Positions 34,415-43,582 of a stretch of DNA of 64,000 nucleotides are shown in pieces; position 1 is the first letter of the stretch, and every line of letters starts with the position of its first letter. Location of the stretch: positions 108,824 to 172,823 of the forward strand of contig NZ_QLSU01000017.1 in NCBI RefSeq assembly GCF_003268775.1, in the 5' to 3' direction. Origin of the DNA: Paraburkholderia unamae (GTDB lineage: Bacteria; Pseudomonadota; Gammaproteobacteria; Burkholderiales; Burkholderiaceae). The notes below the pieces were generated by a model, which ran no database searches, had not been told where the DNA came from, and saw only the letters and a program-made list of their open reading frames with translations. The translations under genes and the position numbers were made by a program.

Positions 34415-35614
34415 ATGGACCAGAGCGATCTCAAAGCCGCGCCCGCGTGGCAACTGTCCGAGCGCGCAATCAAGCTGACCAGCTCGGCAATTCGCGAAAT
34501 CCTGAAGGTCACCGAGCGTCCCGAAGTCATTTCGTTCGCGGGCGGCCTGCCCGCGCCGGCCAGCTTCCCGGCCGAGGAAATGCGCGCCGCCGCCGACCGC
34601 ATCCTGCGCGACGATCCCGCGGGCGCGCTCCAGTACAGCGCGACCGAAGGCTACATGCCGCTGCGCGAATGGCTGGCCGCGCGCCACTCGGTGGGCGGCG
34701 TGAAGGTGCGCGCCTCGCAGGTGCTCATCACCACCGGCTCGCAGCAGGCGCTCGACCTGCTCGGCAAGGTGCTGATCTCGCCCGACAGCCCTGTGCTCGT
34801 GGAAACGCCCACCTACCTCGGCGCGCTGCAATCGTTCTCGATGTACGAGCCGAAATACGTGCAGGTCCCGACCGACGAGAAGGGCCTGATGCCCGAGGGC
34901 TTGACGCCGGAGCTCACGGCCGGCGCACGCCTGCTCTACGCGATCCCTAACTTCCAGAACCCCACGGGCCGCCGCCTGCCGCTCGCGCGCCGCCAGGCGC
35001 TCGCGGAATTCGCGAAGCACTCGCCCTTCCCGGTGATCGAAGACGACCCCTACGGCGCGCTGCTCTACGCCGGCGAGCCGCTGCCCACGGTGCACTCGCT
35101 CGCTCCCGAGCATGTCGTGCATCTCGGCTCGTTCTCGAAGATCCTCGCGCCGGGCCTGCGCCTCGGCTACATCATTGCCCCCGAAGACCTGCACTTCAAG
35201 CTCGTGCAGGCCAAGCAGGCCACCGACCTGCACACGCCGACCTTCACGCAGCGCATCGTCTACGAAGTGGTGAAGGACGGCTTCCTCGACACGCACATCC
35301 CTAAGGTGCGCGCGCTCTATCGCGACCAGTGCGAGGCGATGCTCGACTCGCTCAAGCGCAACATGCCCGAAGGCGTGAGCTGGAACCGCCCCGAAGGCGG
35401 CATGTTCATCTGGGTGACGCTGCCCGCGAACATCGACACCATGAAGCTGCTGGCCGAAGCTGTCGCGCAGAACGTGGCCTTCGTGCCCGGCGCGCCGTTC
35501 TTCGCCGACGAGCCGCAACACAACAAGCTGCGCCTGTCGTTCGTCACGGTGCCGCCCGCGAAGATCGAAGAGGGCGTCGCGAAGCTCGCGGCCCTGATCC
35601 GCGCGCACGCCTGA
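34415..35614 (+). CDS. Fold-type I PLP aminotransferase (LysN/MocR-like)
   Basis: 399 residues. The PLP lysine is Lys242 in SFSKILAPGLR; other landmarks are FAGGLPAPASF, the NPTG loop at about 182-185 and VIEDDPYG at about 207-214. It resembles the LysN/2-aminoadipate and broad-specificity transaminase group. It moves the amino group between an amino acid and a 2-oxo acid; the substrate is unknown. AAGGAG precedes the ATG at 34415 with good spacing. It is the third gene of the MocR-facing cluster and lies 52 bases before ridA, a pairing expected because aminotransferases and RidA both handle imine intermediates. Confidence 0.92.
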   Translation: MDQSDLKAAPAWQLSERAIKLTSSAIREILKVTERPEVISFAGGLPAPASFPAEEMRAAADRILRDDPAGALQYSATEGYMPLREWLAARHSVGGVKVRASQVLITTGSQQALDLLGKVLISPDSPVLVETPTYLGALQSFSMYEPKYVQVPTDEKGLMPEGLTPELTAGARLLYAIPNFQNPTGRRLPLARRQALAEFAKHSPFPVIEDDPYGALLYAGEPLPTVHSLAPEHVVHLGSFSKILAPGLRLGYIIAPEDLHFKLVQAKQATDLHTPTFTQRIVYEVVKDGFLDTHIPKVRALYRDQCEAMLDSLKRNMPEGVSWNRPEGGMFIWVTLPANIDTMKLLAEAVAQNVAFVPGAPFFADEPQHNKLRLSFVTVPPAKIEEGVAKLAALIRAHA

Positions 35615-35666
35615 GCGCAACCCGGGCTCTTTTCGATTCATCACACCCGAACGAGGAATCCTGACT

Positions 35667-36131
35667 ATGGCTGACATCAACATCTACGACCGTCTCGAAC
35701 AGCTCGGCATCGAACTGCCGCAGGCCGGCGCACCCGCCGCGGCCTACGTGATGAGCGCCCAGAGCGGCAACACGGTGTACCTGTCCGGTCACATCGCGAA
35801 GAAGGACGGCAAGGTGTGGGCCGGCAAGCTGGGCGACACGCTCACGACCGAAGAAGGCAAGGCCGCCGCGCGCTCGATCGCGATCGACCTGCTCGCCACG
35901 CTGCACGCCCACACGGGCGACCTCAACAAGGTCAAGCGCGTGGTCAAGCTCATGAGCCTCGTGAACTCGACGCTTACGTTCACCGAGCAGCACATCGTCA
36001 CGAACGGCGCGTCGGAGCTGATCGCCGACGTGTTCGGCGAGAAGGGCAAGCATGCGCGCTCGGCCTTCGGCGTCGCGCAGATTCCGCTTGGCGCGTGCGT
36101 CGAAATCGAACTGATCGCCGAAGTCGAGTAA
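35667..36131 (+). CDS. RidA-family imine deaminase
   Basis: 154 residues of the YjgF/Rid superfamily, in the longer subgroup. RidA proteins hydrolyse reactive enamine/imine intermediates such as 2-aminoacrylate released by PLP enzymes. Recognisable blocks are NTVYLSGHIA near residue 35, the central VKRVVKLMSLVNST, and the C-terminal ARSAFGVAQIPLGACVEIE, where the Arg (about 131) and Glu are the usual active-site positions. GAGGAA lies eight bases before the ATG. It sits after the aminotransferase and before a 26-base palindrome, then phzF. Confidence 0.93.
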   Translation: MADINIYDRLEQLGIELPQAGAPAAAYVMSAQSGNTVYLSGHIAKKDGKVWAGKLGDTLTTEEGKAAARSIAIDLLATLHAHTGDLNKVKRVVKLMSLVNSTLTFTEQHIVTNGASELIADVFGEKGKHARSAFGVAQIPLGACVEIELIAEVE

Positions 36132-36158
36132 GCGGCCACAGGCCACACTCAGCGATTG

Positions 36159-36184
36159 ACGCGGGCCCTGATCAGGGCCCGCGT
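36159..36184. terminator. Perfect 26-base palindrome after ridA
   Basis: ACGCGGGCCCTGA / TCAGGGCCCGCGT is a perfect palindrome with no spacer. As RNA it would form a hairpin with a small loop; the tail GTGCTTTCC has only a short T run. It may partly terminate or process the transcript before phzF. Confidence 0.6.
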
Positions 36185-36257
36185 GCTTTCCGGTTGCGCG
36201 TTCGTGCAACCCGGCGCACCCTCCCGCGTCCCCTCCCCCTTCTTCTGTCACTCCGCC

Positions 36258-37136
36258 ATGAGCCAGCACAGCGTCCGCTTCAAACAGGTCGACGTCTTCA
36301 CGTCGCATCCCTTCAAGGGCAACCCGCTCGCCGTGGTGTTCGACGCCGAAGACCTGAGCAGTGACGAAATGCAGGCCATCGCGCGCTGGACGAACCTCTC
36401 GGAAACCAGCTTCCTGCTCGCCCCCACCGACGCGCGCGCCGATTACCGCGTGCGCATCTTCACGACCAAGGGCGAATTGCCCTTCGCGGGCCACCCGACG
36501 CTTGGCACGGCGCATGCATTCCGCGAAAGCGGCGGCACGCCGAAGACGCCCGGCCGCCTCGTGCAGGAATGCGGCGCGGGACTGATCGATCTGGCCGCGG
36601 TGGAAGGCGGCGCGTGGGCGTTCGCCGCGCCGCCCGCGCCGGTCACGCCGCTCGCCGCCGCGCAGTTCGACGCCTTGCGCGCCGCGCTGCGCTCGGACGC
36701 CATCGACTTCACGGCCGCGCCCTGCGGCGTGAACAACGGCGCGCCGTGGCTCGTCGTGCGGCTCGCTTCGGCGCAGGCGGTGCTCGCGCTCGACGTCGAT
36801 TACGCGGCGATCGATGACATCGCCGCGAGCGTGGGCGCGCATGGCGTGGCCGCCTACGGCCCGCACGAAGCCGACGGCCCCGCAACCTTCGAAGTGCGCT
36901 GCCTGATGACCGGCCTCGGCAAGGGTGAAGACCCCGTGACCGGCAGCGCGAACGCGGCCATCGCCATGCTGCTCGAACAGCAAAATCGTCGCCCGGGCGC
37001 ACGCTATACGGTGCGCCAGGGCACGGCGCTCGGCCGTGACGGGCGCGTGCATGTGGAATACGACGATGCCGCCGGCAAAATCTGGGTGGGCGGCCACGCG
37101 GTGACGGTCGTCGACGGCACCTTCCGGCTGCGCTAG
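36258..37136 (+). CDS. PhzF-family isomerase-like protein
   Basis: 292 residues. The PhzF fold has two similar halves. The N-terminal half has VDVFTSHPFKGNPLAVV and the catalytic-type Glu in NLSETSFLL (about residue 46), followed by TKGELPFAGHPTLGTAH. The second half has DPVTGSANAAIAMLL, the other signature. Family members (YddE, PhzF) are small-molecule isomerases or epimerases, mostly of unknown substrate. No phenazine genes are present. The ATG at 36258 gives the family start; there is no clear ribosome-binding site. It is the last gene of the MocR-facing cluster. Confidence 0.9.
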   Translation: MSQHSVRFKQVDVFTSHPFKGNPLAVVFDAEDLSSDEMQAIARWTNLSETSFLLAPTDARADYRVRIFTTKGELPFAGHPTLGTAHAFRESGGTPKTPGRLVQECGAGLIDLAAVEGGAWAFAAPPAPVTPLAAAQFDALRAALRSDAIDFTAAPCGVNNGAPWLVVRLASAQAVLALDVDYAAIDDIAASVGAHGVAAYGPHEADGPATFEVRCLMTGLGKGEDPVTGSANAAIAMLLEQQNRRPGARYTVRQGTALGRDGRVHVEYDDAAGKIWVGGHAVTVVDGTFRLR

Positions 37137-37532
37137 GCGCACGAGGCATGTGGGCGCGCGGACGTCCGGGCGCGCCGCCCTTGCCTTCGTGATGCATGCG
37201 GCATCGCCGGCGCCCCGCCGCGCCGCGATGCGCCACAATGCGCCGCAAATCGGCGGGTATGCGCCATCACGCGTCTATGCGCCGCACATCGGTGCGATCA
37301 CGCCGCGAGTGCGAGACTGGCGTATACCCGAGGGAGCATGGCTTCCTTAATCATTCCCCAACCATTAATATCGAAACATCGGACGCAATGCGCGTCCGGC
37401 GTTCATCGTTTGCGCGCAATGCGCGTATTCCCCGGTCTTCCCGACATTCATGCCGCCGATCCATCCGAGCGCTCCGTTGCCGTCCTGGCTACCGCATCCG
37501 CGGCGTGGCGTTACGCGCGTACGGCGGCCGCG
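37137..37532. other. Intergenic region upstream of the GGDEF-EAL gene
   Basis: 396 bases. It begins with a hairpin GGCGCGC / GCGCGCC (37153-37176) that may end the phzF transcript. Then come several copies of ATGCGCC between 37220 and 37280, and an AT-rich patch with ATTAATAT near 37366-37373 that could be a promoter. Open reading frame continues leftward of 37533 but with no family resemblance. Confidence 0.45.
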
Positions 37533-39905
37533 ATGAGCACGACCCGGGGACCGTTCCCGCGCGAGTCCAGCCTGCGCGGCGGGCCGGGTCCCGCCTATAC
37601 GCGCCCGCGCACGCTGCTCGCCATTCCGCTGCTGGGCGTGCTCGTGCTGGTGCTGCTGTGGGCGGTCATCTTCACGCGACTCTCGGTCGAAAAAGAAGCG
37701 ACTCTGCGCGAGGCCACGGCCTCGGCGGCCATCCTTTCGGCGGCGCTCGAACAGCACACCGTCAAGGCGATCCATCAGGTCGACCAGATCACGCGCTTCG
37801 TGAAGTACGAGTTCGAGAAGTCGCCGGAGCACTTCAACCTCGCGAGCACCGTGGAAAAGGGCGTGGTGCAGAGCGACTCGCTCGTGCAGGTGTCGCTCAT
37901 CGACGAGCACGGCAAGCTCATCGCCAATACCGCCGACCCCAATCCCAAGCCCATCGACCTCTCGGACCGCGAGCACTTCAAGGTGCACGAGCACGAGAAC
38001 GACGACCAGCTCTACATCAGCAAGCCGGTGCTCGGGCGCGTGTCCGGCCACTGGACCTTGCAGATGACGCGCCGCCTCAATCACCCCGACGGCTCGTTCG
38101 CGGGCGTGGTGGTCGTGTCGGAAGACCCGAGCTACTTCACCAGCGACTTCTACAACAACGCCGCGATCGGCCGTGACGGCGTGATCGCCGTGATTTCCGA
38201 CACGGGCGCCGTGCTCGCGCGCCGCACGGGCAGCGCCGAACGCGCGAGCGGCACGTTCTCGGCAAGCGGCGTGTACCCGATCTCGGAGCATGTGTCGGGC
38301 ACCTATGTCGACCCGATCGATCACGTCACGCGCATCGTCTCGTACCGCCATATCGACGGCTATCCGCTCGCCGTGCTGGTCGGCCTCTCGCAGACCGAGG
38401 AGTTCGCCGACTACAACCACACGCGCGATGTGTACCTGATGATGGCGACGTTCATCTCGCTCGCCATGCTCTCGTTCTTCGCCGTGGCCACGGGGTTGAT
38501 CGGCAAGCTGCTCGGGCGCGAACGCGAGATGTCGCAACTCGTGCAGTACGACCTGCTCACGGGCCTGCCCAACCGCTACGCCACGCTGCAACGCCTGCGC
38601 CACGAAGTCTCGCAGCCGGGCAACCTCGGGCACCTCGCGATCCTTTTCATCGACCTCGACAACTTCAAGACCGTCAACGACACGCTCGGCCACAACGCGG
38701 GCGACATCGTGCTCCAGATGAGCGCCGCGCGCCTCGCCGACGCCGTGGGCGGCGCGGGCACGCTCGCGCGCATCGGCGGCGACGAGTTCGTGGTGATCGT
38801 GAAAGGCGACGACATCGAAAAGCGCGCCATCGCGCTGGCCGAGGCCACCAACGCCGCGTTCACGCATCCGTTCGACGTGCGCGGCAGCGCCTTCGTGCTG
38901 CACGCGAGCACGGGCATTGCGCTCTTCGCCGTGGCGCACGAAAGCGAGATCGACCTGCTCAAGAAGGCCGACCTCGCCATGTACGCCGCGAAGGAGGCCG
39001 GGCGCAACTGCTTTCGCTTCTACTCGCCGCAGCTCGCCCACCGCGCCGACCATCTGATGAAGTGGGAGCAGCAACTGCGCGTCGCGCTCGCCGAAGACCA
39101 GCTCTTTCTGGCGTACCAGCCGAAGATCGATTTGCGCCGCCGCTGCATCACGGGATTCGAAGCGCTGGTGCGCTGGAACCATCCCCAGTACGGTCTCATT
39201 CCGGCGGGCGAATTCATTCCGGTGGCCGAGTCCACGGGCCTCATCGTGCCCGTGGGCGACTTCGTGATCCGCACGGCTTGCGCGCAGCTCGCGGTCTGGC
39301 AGCAGCAGGGCTACGAATCGCTCACGCTCGCCATCAATATCTCGGCGGTGCAGTTCTGGCGCGGCGACCTCTACGAGACCGTGGCGCACGCCATCGAGGA
39401 AACGGGCATTGCCGCGCACCGGCTCGAACTCGAGATCACCGAAACCGCGATGATGGAGTACCCGGAACTGGTTTCGGAGAAGATCTTCGCGTTGAAGCGG
39501 CTGGGCGTGCGCGTCGCGCTCGACGACTTCGGCACCGGCTATTCTTCGCTGTCCTACCTGAACCGCTTCGCCGTGGACACGCTCAAGGTGGACCGCTCGT
39601 TCGTGCAGGCCATTCCCGCCGACCGCAGCGTGTGCGTGATGGTCTCGGCGATCGTCAACCTCGCGCGCTCGCTCGGGCTCACGGTGGTCGTGGAAGGCAC
39701 CGAAACGGAAGAGCAGATCGCGTGGCTCTCCGCGCTCGGGCCGATCGAGGCGCAGGGCTTCCTGTTCTCGCGCCCCGTGCCCGTGGAAGGCGTGGCCGCG
39801 CTGATCGAGCGTTTCGGCGTGTGCAGCGCGGCGCAACCGGGCACGAATGCCACGCGCGACGACCGCCACAACGAGCGCCTGAGCGACGCGCCGCAATCGC
39901 GCTGA
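37533..39905 (+). CDS. Membrane-bound GGDEF-EAL cyclic-di-GMP enzyme
   Basis: 790 residues from the chosen ATG. A first membrane helix (about 28-48) is followed by a periplasmic dCACHE-like sensor (about 60-300) and a second helix (about 302-325). Then a GGDEF domain with an intact GGDEF motif at 415-419 and an EAL domain with EAL at 543-545. The EAL partners NIS, EITE, DDFGTGYSSLSYL, LKVDRSF and EGTE are all present, so both synthesis and breakdown of c-di-GMP are possible. The usual inhibitory RxxD just before GGDEF is absent. The start is uncertain: ATG codons at 37419 and 37338 would extend it. The signal sensed is unknown. Confidence 0.9.
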   Translation: MSTTRGPFPRESSLRGGPGPAYTRPRTLLAIPLLGVLVLVLLWAVIFTRLSVEKEATLREATASAAILSAALEQHTVKAIHQVDQITRFVKYEFEKSPEHFNLASTVEKGVVQSDSLVQVSLIDEHGKLIANTADPNPKPIDLSDREHFKVHEHENDDQLYISKPVLGRVSGHWTLQMTRRLNHPDGSFAGVVVVSEDPSYFTSDFYNNAAIGRDGVIAVISDTGAVLARRTGSAERASGTFSASGVYPISEHVSGTYVDPIDHVTRIVSYRHIDGYPLAVLVGLSQTEEFADYNHTRDVYLMMATFISLAMLSFFAVATGLIGKLLGREREMSQLVQYDLLTGLPNRYATLQRLRHEVSQPGNLGHLAILFIDLDNFKTVNDTLGHNAGDIVLQMSAARLADAVGGAGTLARIGGDEFVVIVKGDDIEKRAIALAEATNAAFTHPFDVRGSAFVLHASTGIALFAVAHESEIDLLKKADLAMYAAKEAGRNCFRFYSPQLAHRADHLMKWEQQLRVALAEDQLFLAYQPKIDLRRRCITGFEALVRWNHPQYGLIPAGEFIPVAESTGLIVPVGDFVIRTACAQLAVWQQQGYESLTLAINISAVQFWRGDLYETVAHAIEETGIAAHRLELEITETAMMEYPELVSEKIFALKRLGVRVALDDFGTGYSSLSYLNRFAVDTLKVDRSFVQAIPADRSVCVMVSAIVNLARSLGLTVVVEGTETEEQIAWLSALGPIEAQGFLFSRPVPVEGVAALIERFGVCSAAQPGTNATRDDRHNERLSDAPQSR

Positions 39906-40004
39906 CGCGCCGGCCGCCTCGCGTGACGCTCCGAACGAGTGCAGCGCGACGCGCCCTCCCCCGATTCCCCTCCGAGCACGCGCCTTCTGCCGCATGAGCC
40001 TGCC

Positions 40005-41207
40005 ATGCCAACCCGCCCCGACGACGCGCGCGCCGCGCCCGCCCGCGACGACGAACCGCTTCTGACGCTCTTTCGCGTCGTGCTGGGCGTCTCCGCGCTC
40101 TCGTGGGGCGGCCTCGCACTCATGGCGCAACTCGAACAGCACTACGTCGTGCGCGAGAAGCGGCTCACGCAAACCGCGTTCTCCGATCTCGTCGCGCTCG
40201 CCTGGATGGTGCCGGGCCCGGTGGGCTGCAACGTGGCCGTGCAGCTCGGCCACGCGCTGCGCGGACGCGCGGGTGCGTGGATCGCGGGCGTGGCGAGCGT
40301 GCTGCCCTTCTTCGCGCTGATGACGCTGTTCGCCATCTTCTACCGCACGCCGCTCGTGCACGCGGTCGCCTCGCGCACGCTGCTCGATCACTTCAGCGTG
40401 GTGCTGGCGATGCTGATCGGCGTGACGTGGTACCGGCAGACCCGCGCGCTCGTGCGCGGTCCGCTCGAATGGGGTGTGGCGATCGCGGCTTGCGTGGCGC
40501 TCGCGCTTGCCGCTAGCGGGGGCGCTTACGTGGCGATTCTCGTCGCCGCGTTCGCCGCGGGCTGGCTCGCGAGCCCCGTGCCTTCAAAGCGTCCCGACTT
40601 GCGCGTGACGCGGCGCGACTTGCAGTTGCTCGCCGCGCTTGCCGCGCTGATCGTCGTGTTCGCGCTGCCGCTGCCGCATCGGCTCGACGCCGCGTTGTTA
40701 TGGCCACGGCTCGCCGGCGCGGGCATGACACTGTTCGGCGGCGGATTTTCGGCGCTGCCGGTGCTCAAGACCTTGTTCGTCACGCCCACGGTGGGCATCA
40801 CCAACGACGACTTCACGCTGGCGTTCACGCTCTCCCCGCTCTCGCCTGGGCCGCTCCTGAACGTGGTGCCCTTCTTCGGCTATCTCGTGGATGGCTGGAT
40901 GGGCGCGCTCGTCGCCACGCTTGCGCTGTTCGTGCCTTCGGGTTGCCTCGTCGTGCTCGCGCAGCGCCACTTGCACGGCATGAAGGCGAACCCGCGCTTC
41001 GAGCACGCCATGCGCGTGCTGCGGGCCGCCACGACCGCATTTCTCGCGATTGCCGTGTGGCACATCGCGCGGCGCGTGCCGCTGCATCCGCCCTATCTGC
41101 TGACGGCTGTTTTCGCGGCGATGTGCTTCGGCAAGCTCAAGCTGCCCGCGTACGCGGTCTACGCGACCGTAGGACTCGCGTGCGGGGCGTGGCTGCTATG
41201 GGCCTGA
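40005..41207 (+). CDS. ChrA-family chromate transporter
   Basis: 400 residues with about ten to twelve membrane segments in two homologous halves. Recognisable blocks are SWGGLALMAQLEQHYVVREKRLTQTAF and WMVPGPVGCNVAVQLG in the first half, and LFGGGFSALPVLKTLFV and LSPLSPGPLLNVVPFFGYL in the second. ChrA exports chromate, although many homologues have unproven substrates. The ATG at 40005 follows an Ala/Pro-rich region; an upstream ATG at 39939 would add 22 residues. It lies 99 bases after the GGDEF-EAL gene and converges on the amidohydrolase operon. No chrB regulator is present. Confidence 0.85.
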   Translation: MPTRPDDARAAPARDDEPLLTLFRVVLGVSALSWGGLALMAQLEQHYVVREKRLTQTAFSDLVALAWMVPGPVGCNVAVQLGHALRGRAGAWIAGVASVLPFFALMTLFAIFYRTPLVHAVASRTLLDHFSVVLAMLIGVTWYRQTRALVRGPLEWGVAIAACVALALAASGGAYVAILVAAFAAGWLASPVPSKRPDLRVTRRDLQLLAALAALIVVFALPLPHRLDAALLWPRLAGAGMTLFGGGFSALPVLKTLFVTPTVGITNDDFTLAFTLSPLSPGPLLNVVPFFGYLVDGWMGALVATLALFVPSGCLVVLAQRHLHGMKANPRFEHAMRVLRAATTAFLAIAVWHIARRVPLHPPYLLTAVFAAMCFGKLKLPAYAVYATVGLACGAWLLWA

Positions 41208-41227
41208 GCGGCCCAACGCCTGGGTGA

Positions 41228-42250
41228 CTAGCGCGAGCGCGCGAAGCCGCCGAAGAACGCGCGCGCGTTGTCTTCGAGGCTTTCGAGGTGATAGCCGCCC
41301 TCCTGCACGATCACCGAAGGCAGCCCGAGCGCGCCGATCGCCGAGCCGAGCCGGCCAAAGCCTTCGGTCGTCACGGCGACTTTCGACTGCGGATCGTCCT
41401 TGTAGATGTCGAAGCCGAGCGCAAGCACGAGCGCATCTGGCTGGAAGCGCCTGAGCACGCGCAGCGCCGCTTCCACGCGCTCGAAGAACACCGCTTCGGA
41501 GGCGCCATGCGGCATCGGCAGATTGACGTTGTAGCCCTCGCCCGCGCCATTGCCGCGCTCATCCTCGTAACCCGCGACCACGGGATAGAAGTTGGTCGGG
41601 TCGCCGTGGATCGAGATATAGAGCACGTCGTCGCGGCCGTAGAAGATTTCCTGCACGCCCTGGCCGTGGTGCATGTCGGTGTCGAGAATCGCCACGCGCT
41701 TGAAGCGGCTGCGCAGCGACTGCGCCGCGATGGCCGCGTTGTTGAGATAACAGAAGCCGCCCGCCGCGTCGGCGCGCGCGTGGTGGCCGGGCGGGCGCGA
41801 GAGCGCGTACGACTCGCGCGCGCCGTCGTTCACGCATGCGGCTGCCGCCAGCGCGCTCTGCGCCGACCAGTACGCCGCGCGCCAGGTGTTGGCGCCCACG
41901 GGGCAACTGCCGTCCGCGAGATAGCGCGCCGCCTGGGCGAGCACGCCGCGCAGCGGATTCGGCTCGCGCACGTAGATGTTCGACATCACCTCTTCGCCCC
42001 AGTCCTCGGGCACGCGCTTCCATTCGGCGTGCGCCTCTTCGAGAAAACGCAGATAGTTCATGTCGTGCACGGCGGCGATGGGCGCGGTGCCGAAGTCGGC
42101 GGGCGCCTGCACGTCGAAGCCGAGCGAATGCGCCGCGGCGACGAGATGCTCGGCGCGTTGCGGCACTTCCTGTGGCTCGCGCAACTGGCCGCGAGAGAAA
42201 TAGGCGCGCGGATGGTGCAGCAGTTGGTCGGGGTGAAACCAGGTTTTCAT
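41228..42250 (-). CDS. Acetylpolyamine amidohydrolase-like deacetylase
   Basis: 340 residues of the histone deacetylase superfamily, closest in length and motif order to acetylpolyamine amidohydrolases. The His pair is in PPGHHA (156-157); Zn ligands are Asp192 and His194 in DTDMHHGQG and Asp281 in LGFDIY; the catalytic Tyr320 is in EGGYH. Known relatives remove acetyl groups from putrescine, cadaverine or spermidine. AAGGAG is seven bases upstream of the ATG. It is the last gene of an operon with an MHS transporter and an M20 amidohydrolase, which suggests it processes an imported N-acylated amine. Confidence 0.9.
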   Translation of the reverse strand: MKTWFHPDQLLHHPRAYFSRGQLREPQEVPQRAEHLVAAAHSLGFDVQAPADFGTAPIAAVHDMNYLRFLEEAHAEWKRVPEDWGEEVMSNIYVREPNPLRGVLAQAARYLADGSCPVGANTWRAAYWSAQSALAAAACVNDGARESYALSRPPGHHARADAAGGFCYLNNAAIAAQSLRSRFKRVAILDTDMHHGQGVQEIFYGRDDVLYISIHGDPTNFYPVVAGYEDERGNGAGEGYNVNLPMPHGASEAVFFERVEAALRVLRRFQPDALVLALGFDIYKDDPQSKVAVTTEGFGRLGSAIGALGLPSVIVQEGGYHLESLEDNARAFFGGFARSR

Positions 42251-42273
42251 GTTCAGTTCTCCTTCTATTTTTC

Positions 42274-43539
42274 TCACGCGTCCGCGTCCACGGCAGTGGC
42301 TACGCGCACGCCCGCGCGCGCGGCCACGGCGTTGAGCAGCACGTTCGCACCGGCGGCGACGTCCGACGGCAGGGCGTCCTCGGCTTCGTTGTGCGAAAGC
42401 CCGTCCACGCAGGGGATGAACACCATCGCGGTCGGGCAGTAACGCGCGAGGTGGATCGCGTCGTGGCCCGCGCCGCTCACGATACGCTCGTGCGGATAAC
42501 CGAAGCGCTGCGTCGCCTGCGCGACCAGCGCGACGCACTGCGCGTCGAACGGCGTGGCCGGGCTCGTCCAGCAATGCGCGATCTGCACGCCCAGGCCACG
42601 CTGCGCGCCCACCGCCGCGCAGACCTCGCGCAAGTCGCGCTCCATCGCGTCGATCCGGGCGTCGTCGGGATGCCGCAGATCGACCGTGAACGTGAGATTG
42701 GCCGCGATCGTGTTGCGCGACGAATTCGCGATCTGCGCCTGGCCGATCGTGACGAGACCGAGCGGCGCGTAGCGCGCCATCACGCGCTCGATGTCGAGCG
42801 ACATCTGCGCGGCGCCGAACCACGCGTCCTTGCGATAGCGCATGGGCGTCGTGCCCGCATGCGCGGCCACGCCCGTCACGTTCACGTCGAACCAGCGAAT
42901 CGCCTGGCCGCCCGTCACGACGCCGATGGTCGTGCCGTTCGCCTCCAGAATCGGGCCTTGCTCGATATGAGCTTCGAAATAGGCATCGACGGCCACGCCT
43001 TGCACCGCCCGCGTACCGCGCGCGCCGCAAGCGTCGAGCGCGGCGCCCAGCGTCACGCCGTCGGCGTCCGTGCGCGACAGCGCATCGTCCAGTGTCATCG
43101 CGCCCGCGAACACCGCCGAGCCCAGCATCGCCGGCGTGAAGCGCGCGCCCTCCTCGTTGGTCCACGAGCAGATCTCGATGGGTTTCACCGTACGCGCGCC
43201 GGCGTCGTTGAGCGCACGCACGACTTCGAGCGCGGCCAGCACGCCGTACACGCCGTCAAAGCGCCCGCCTTCGGGCTGCGTGTCGAGGTGGCTGCCCATC
43301 AGCACGGGCGCGGCCTGCGCGTCGTCGCCCTCGCGGCGCGCGAACAGGTTGCCGACTGCGTCGGTCCACACCGTCATGCCCGCCTCGCGGCACCAGCGCG
43401 CGAACAGTTCGCGCCCGCGCCGGTCCTCTTCGGTGAGCGCGAGACGGCGCACGCCGCCGCCCGCCGTCGCGCCCACGCGCGCCATTTCCATGAGGCTCGC
43501 CCACAGGCGCGGGCCGTCTATCTGCAAAAGGTCTTTCAT
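42274..43539 (-). CDS. M20-family amidohydrolase (hydantoinase/carbamoylase type)
   Basis: 421 residues of the AllC/N-carbamoylase branch of Zn-dependent peptidases. Metal-site motifs are GSHLDTQ (His84), FDGVYG with Asp95, TNEEGARF (Glu129-Glu130) and HIEQGP with His191; a later GAGHDA supplies the last His. Family members hydrolyse N-carbamoyl amino acids, allantoate or ureidoglycine, so a ureido or acyl-amino substrate is expected. GGAAG is five bases before the ATG; longer starts (43569, 43626) are weaker. It sits between the MHS transporter (44 bases upstream) and the deacetylase (24 bases downstream). Confidence 0.9.
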   Translation of the reverse strand: MKDLLQIDGPRLWASLMEMARVGATAGGGVRRLALTEEDRRGRELFARWCREAGMTVWTDAVGNLFARREGDDAQAAPVLMGSHLDTQPEGGRFDGVYGVLAALEVVRALNDAGARTVKPIEICSWTNEEGARFTPAMLGSAVFAGAMTLDDALSRTDADGVTLGAALDACGARGTRAVQGVAVDAYFEAHIEQGPILEANGTTIGVVTGGQAIRWFDVNVTGVAAHAGTTPMRYRKDAWFGAAQMSLDIERVMARYAPLGLVTIGQAQIANSSRNTIAANLTFTVDLRHPDDARIDAMERDLREVCAAVGAQRGLGVQIAHCWTSPATPFDAQCVALVAQATQRFGYPHERIVSGAGHDAIHLARYCPTAMVFIPCVDGLSHNEAEDALPSDVAAGANVLLNAVAARAGVRVATAVDADA

Positions 43540-43582
43540 CGCGACTTCCATTTCGGTCGAACAATTCATTGCACGCACGCCA

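Noticed and set aside
36258..37136. Phenazine biosynthesis
   Set aside because: PhzF alone without the other phz genes does not indicate phenazine production.
37365..40391. A 1008-codon open frame on the minus strand over the GGDEF-EAL gene
   Set aside because: It is the antisense mirror of a well-supported gene in high-GC DNA and its translation is rich in Arg, His and Glu with no domain.
40005..41207. Chromate resistance island
   Set aside because: Single chrA-like gene without chrB/C or mobile genes.
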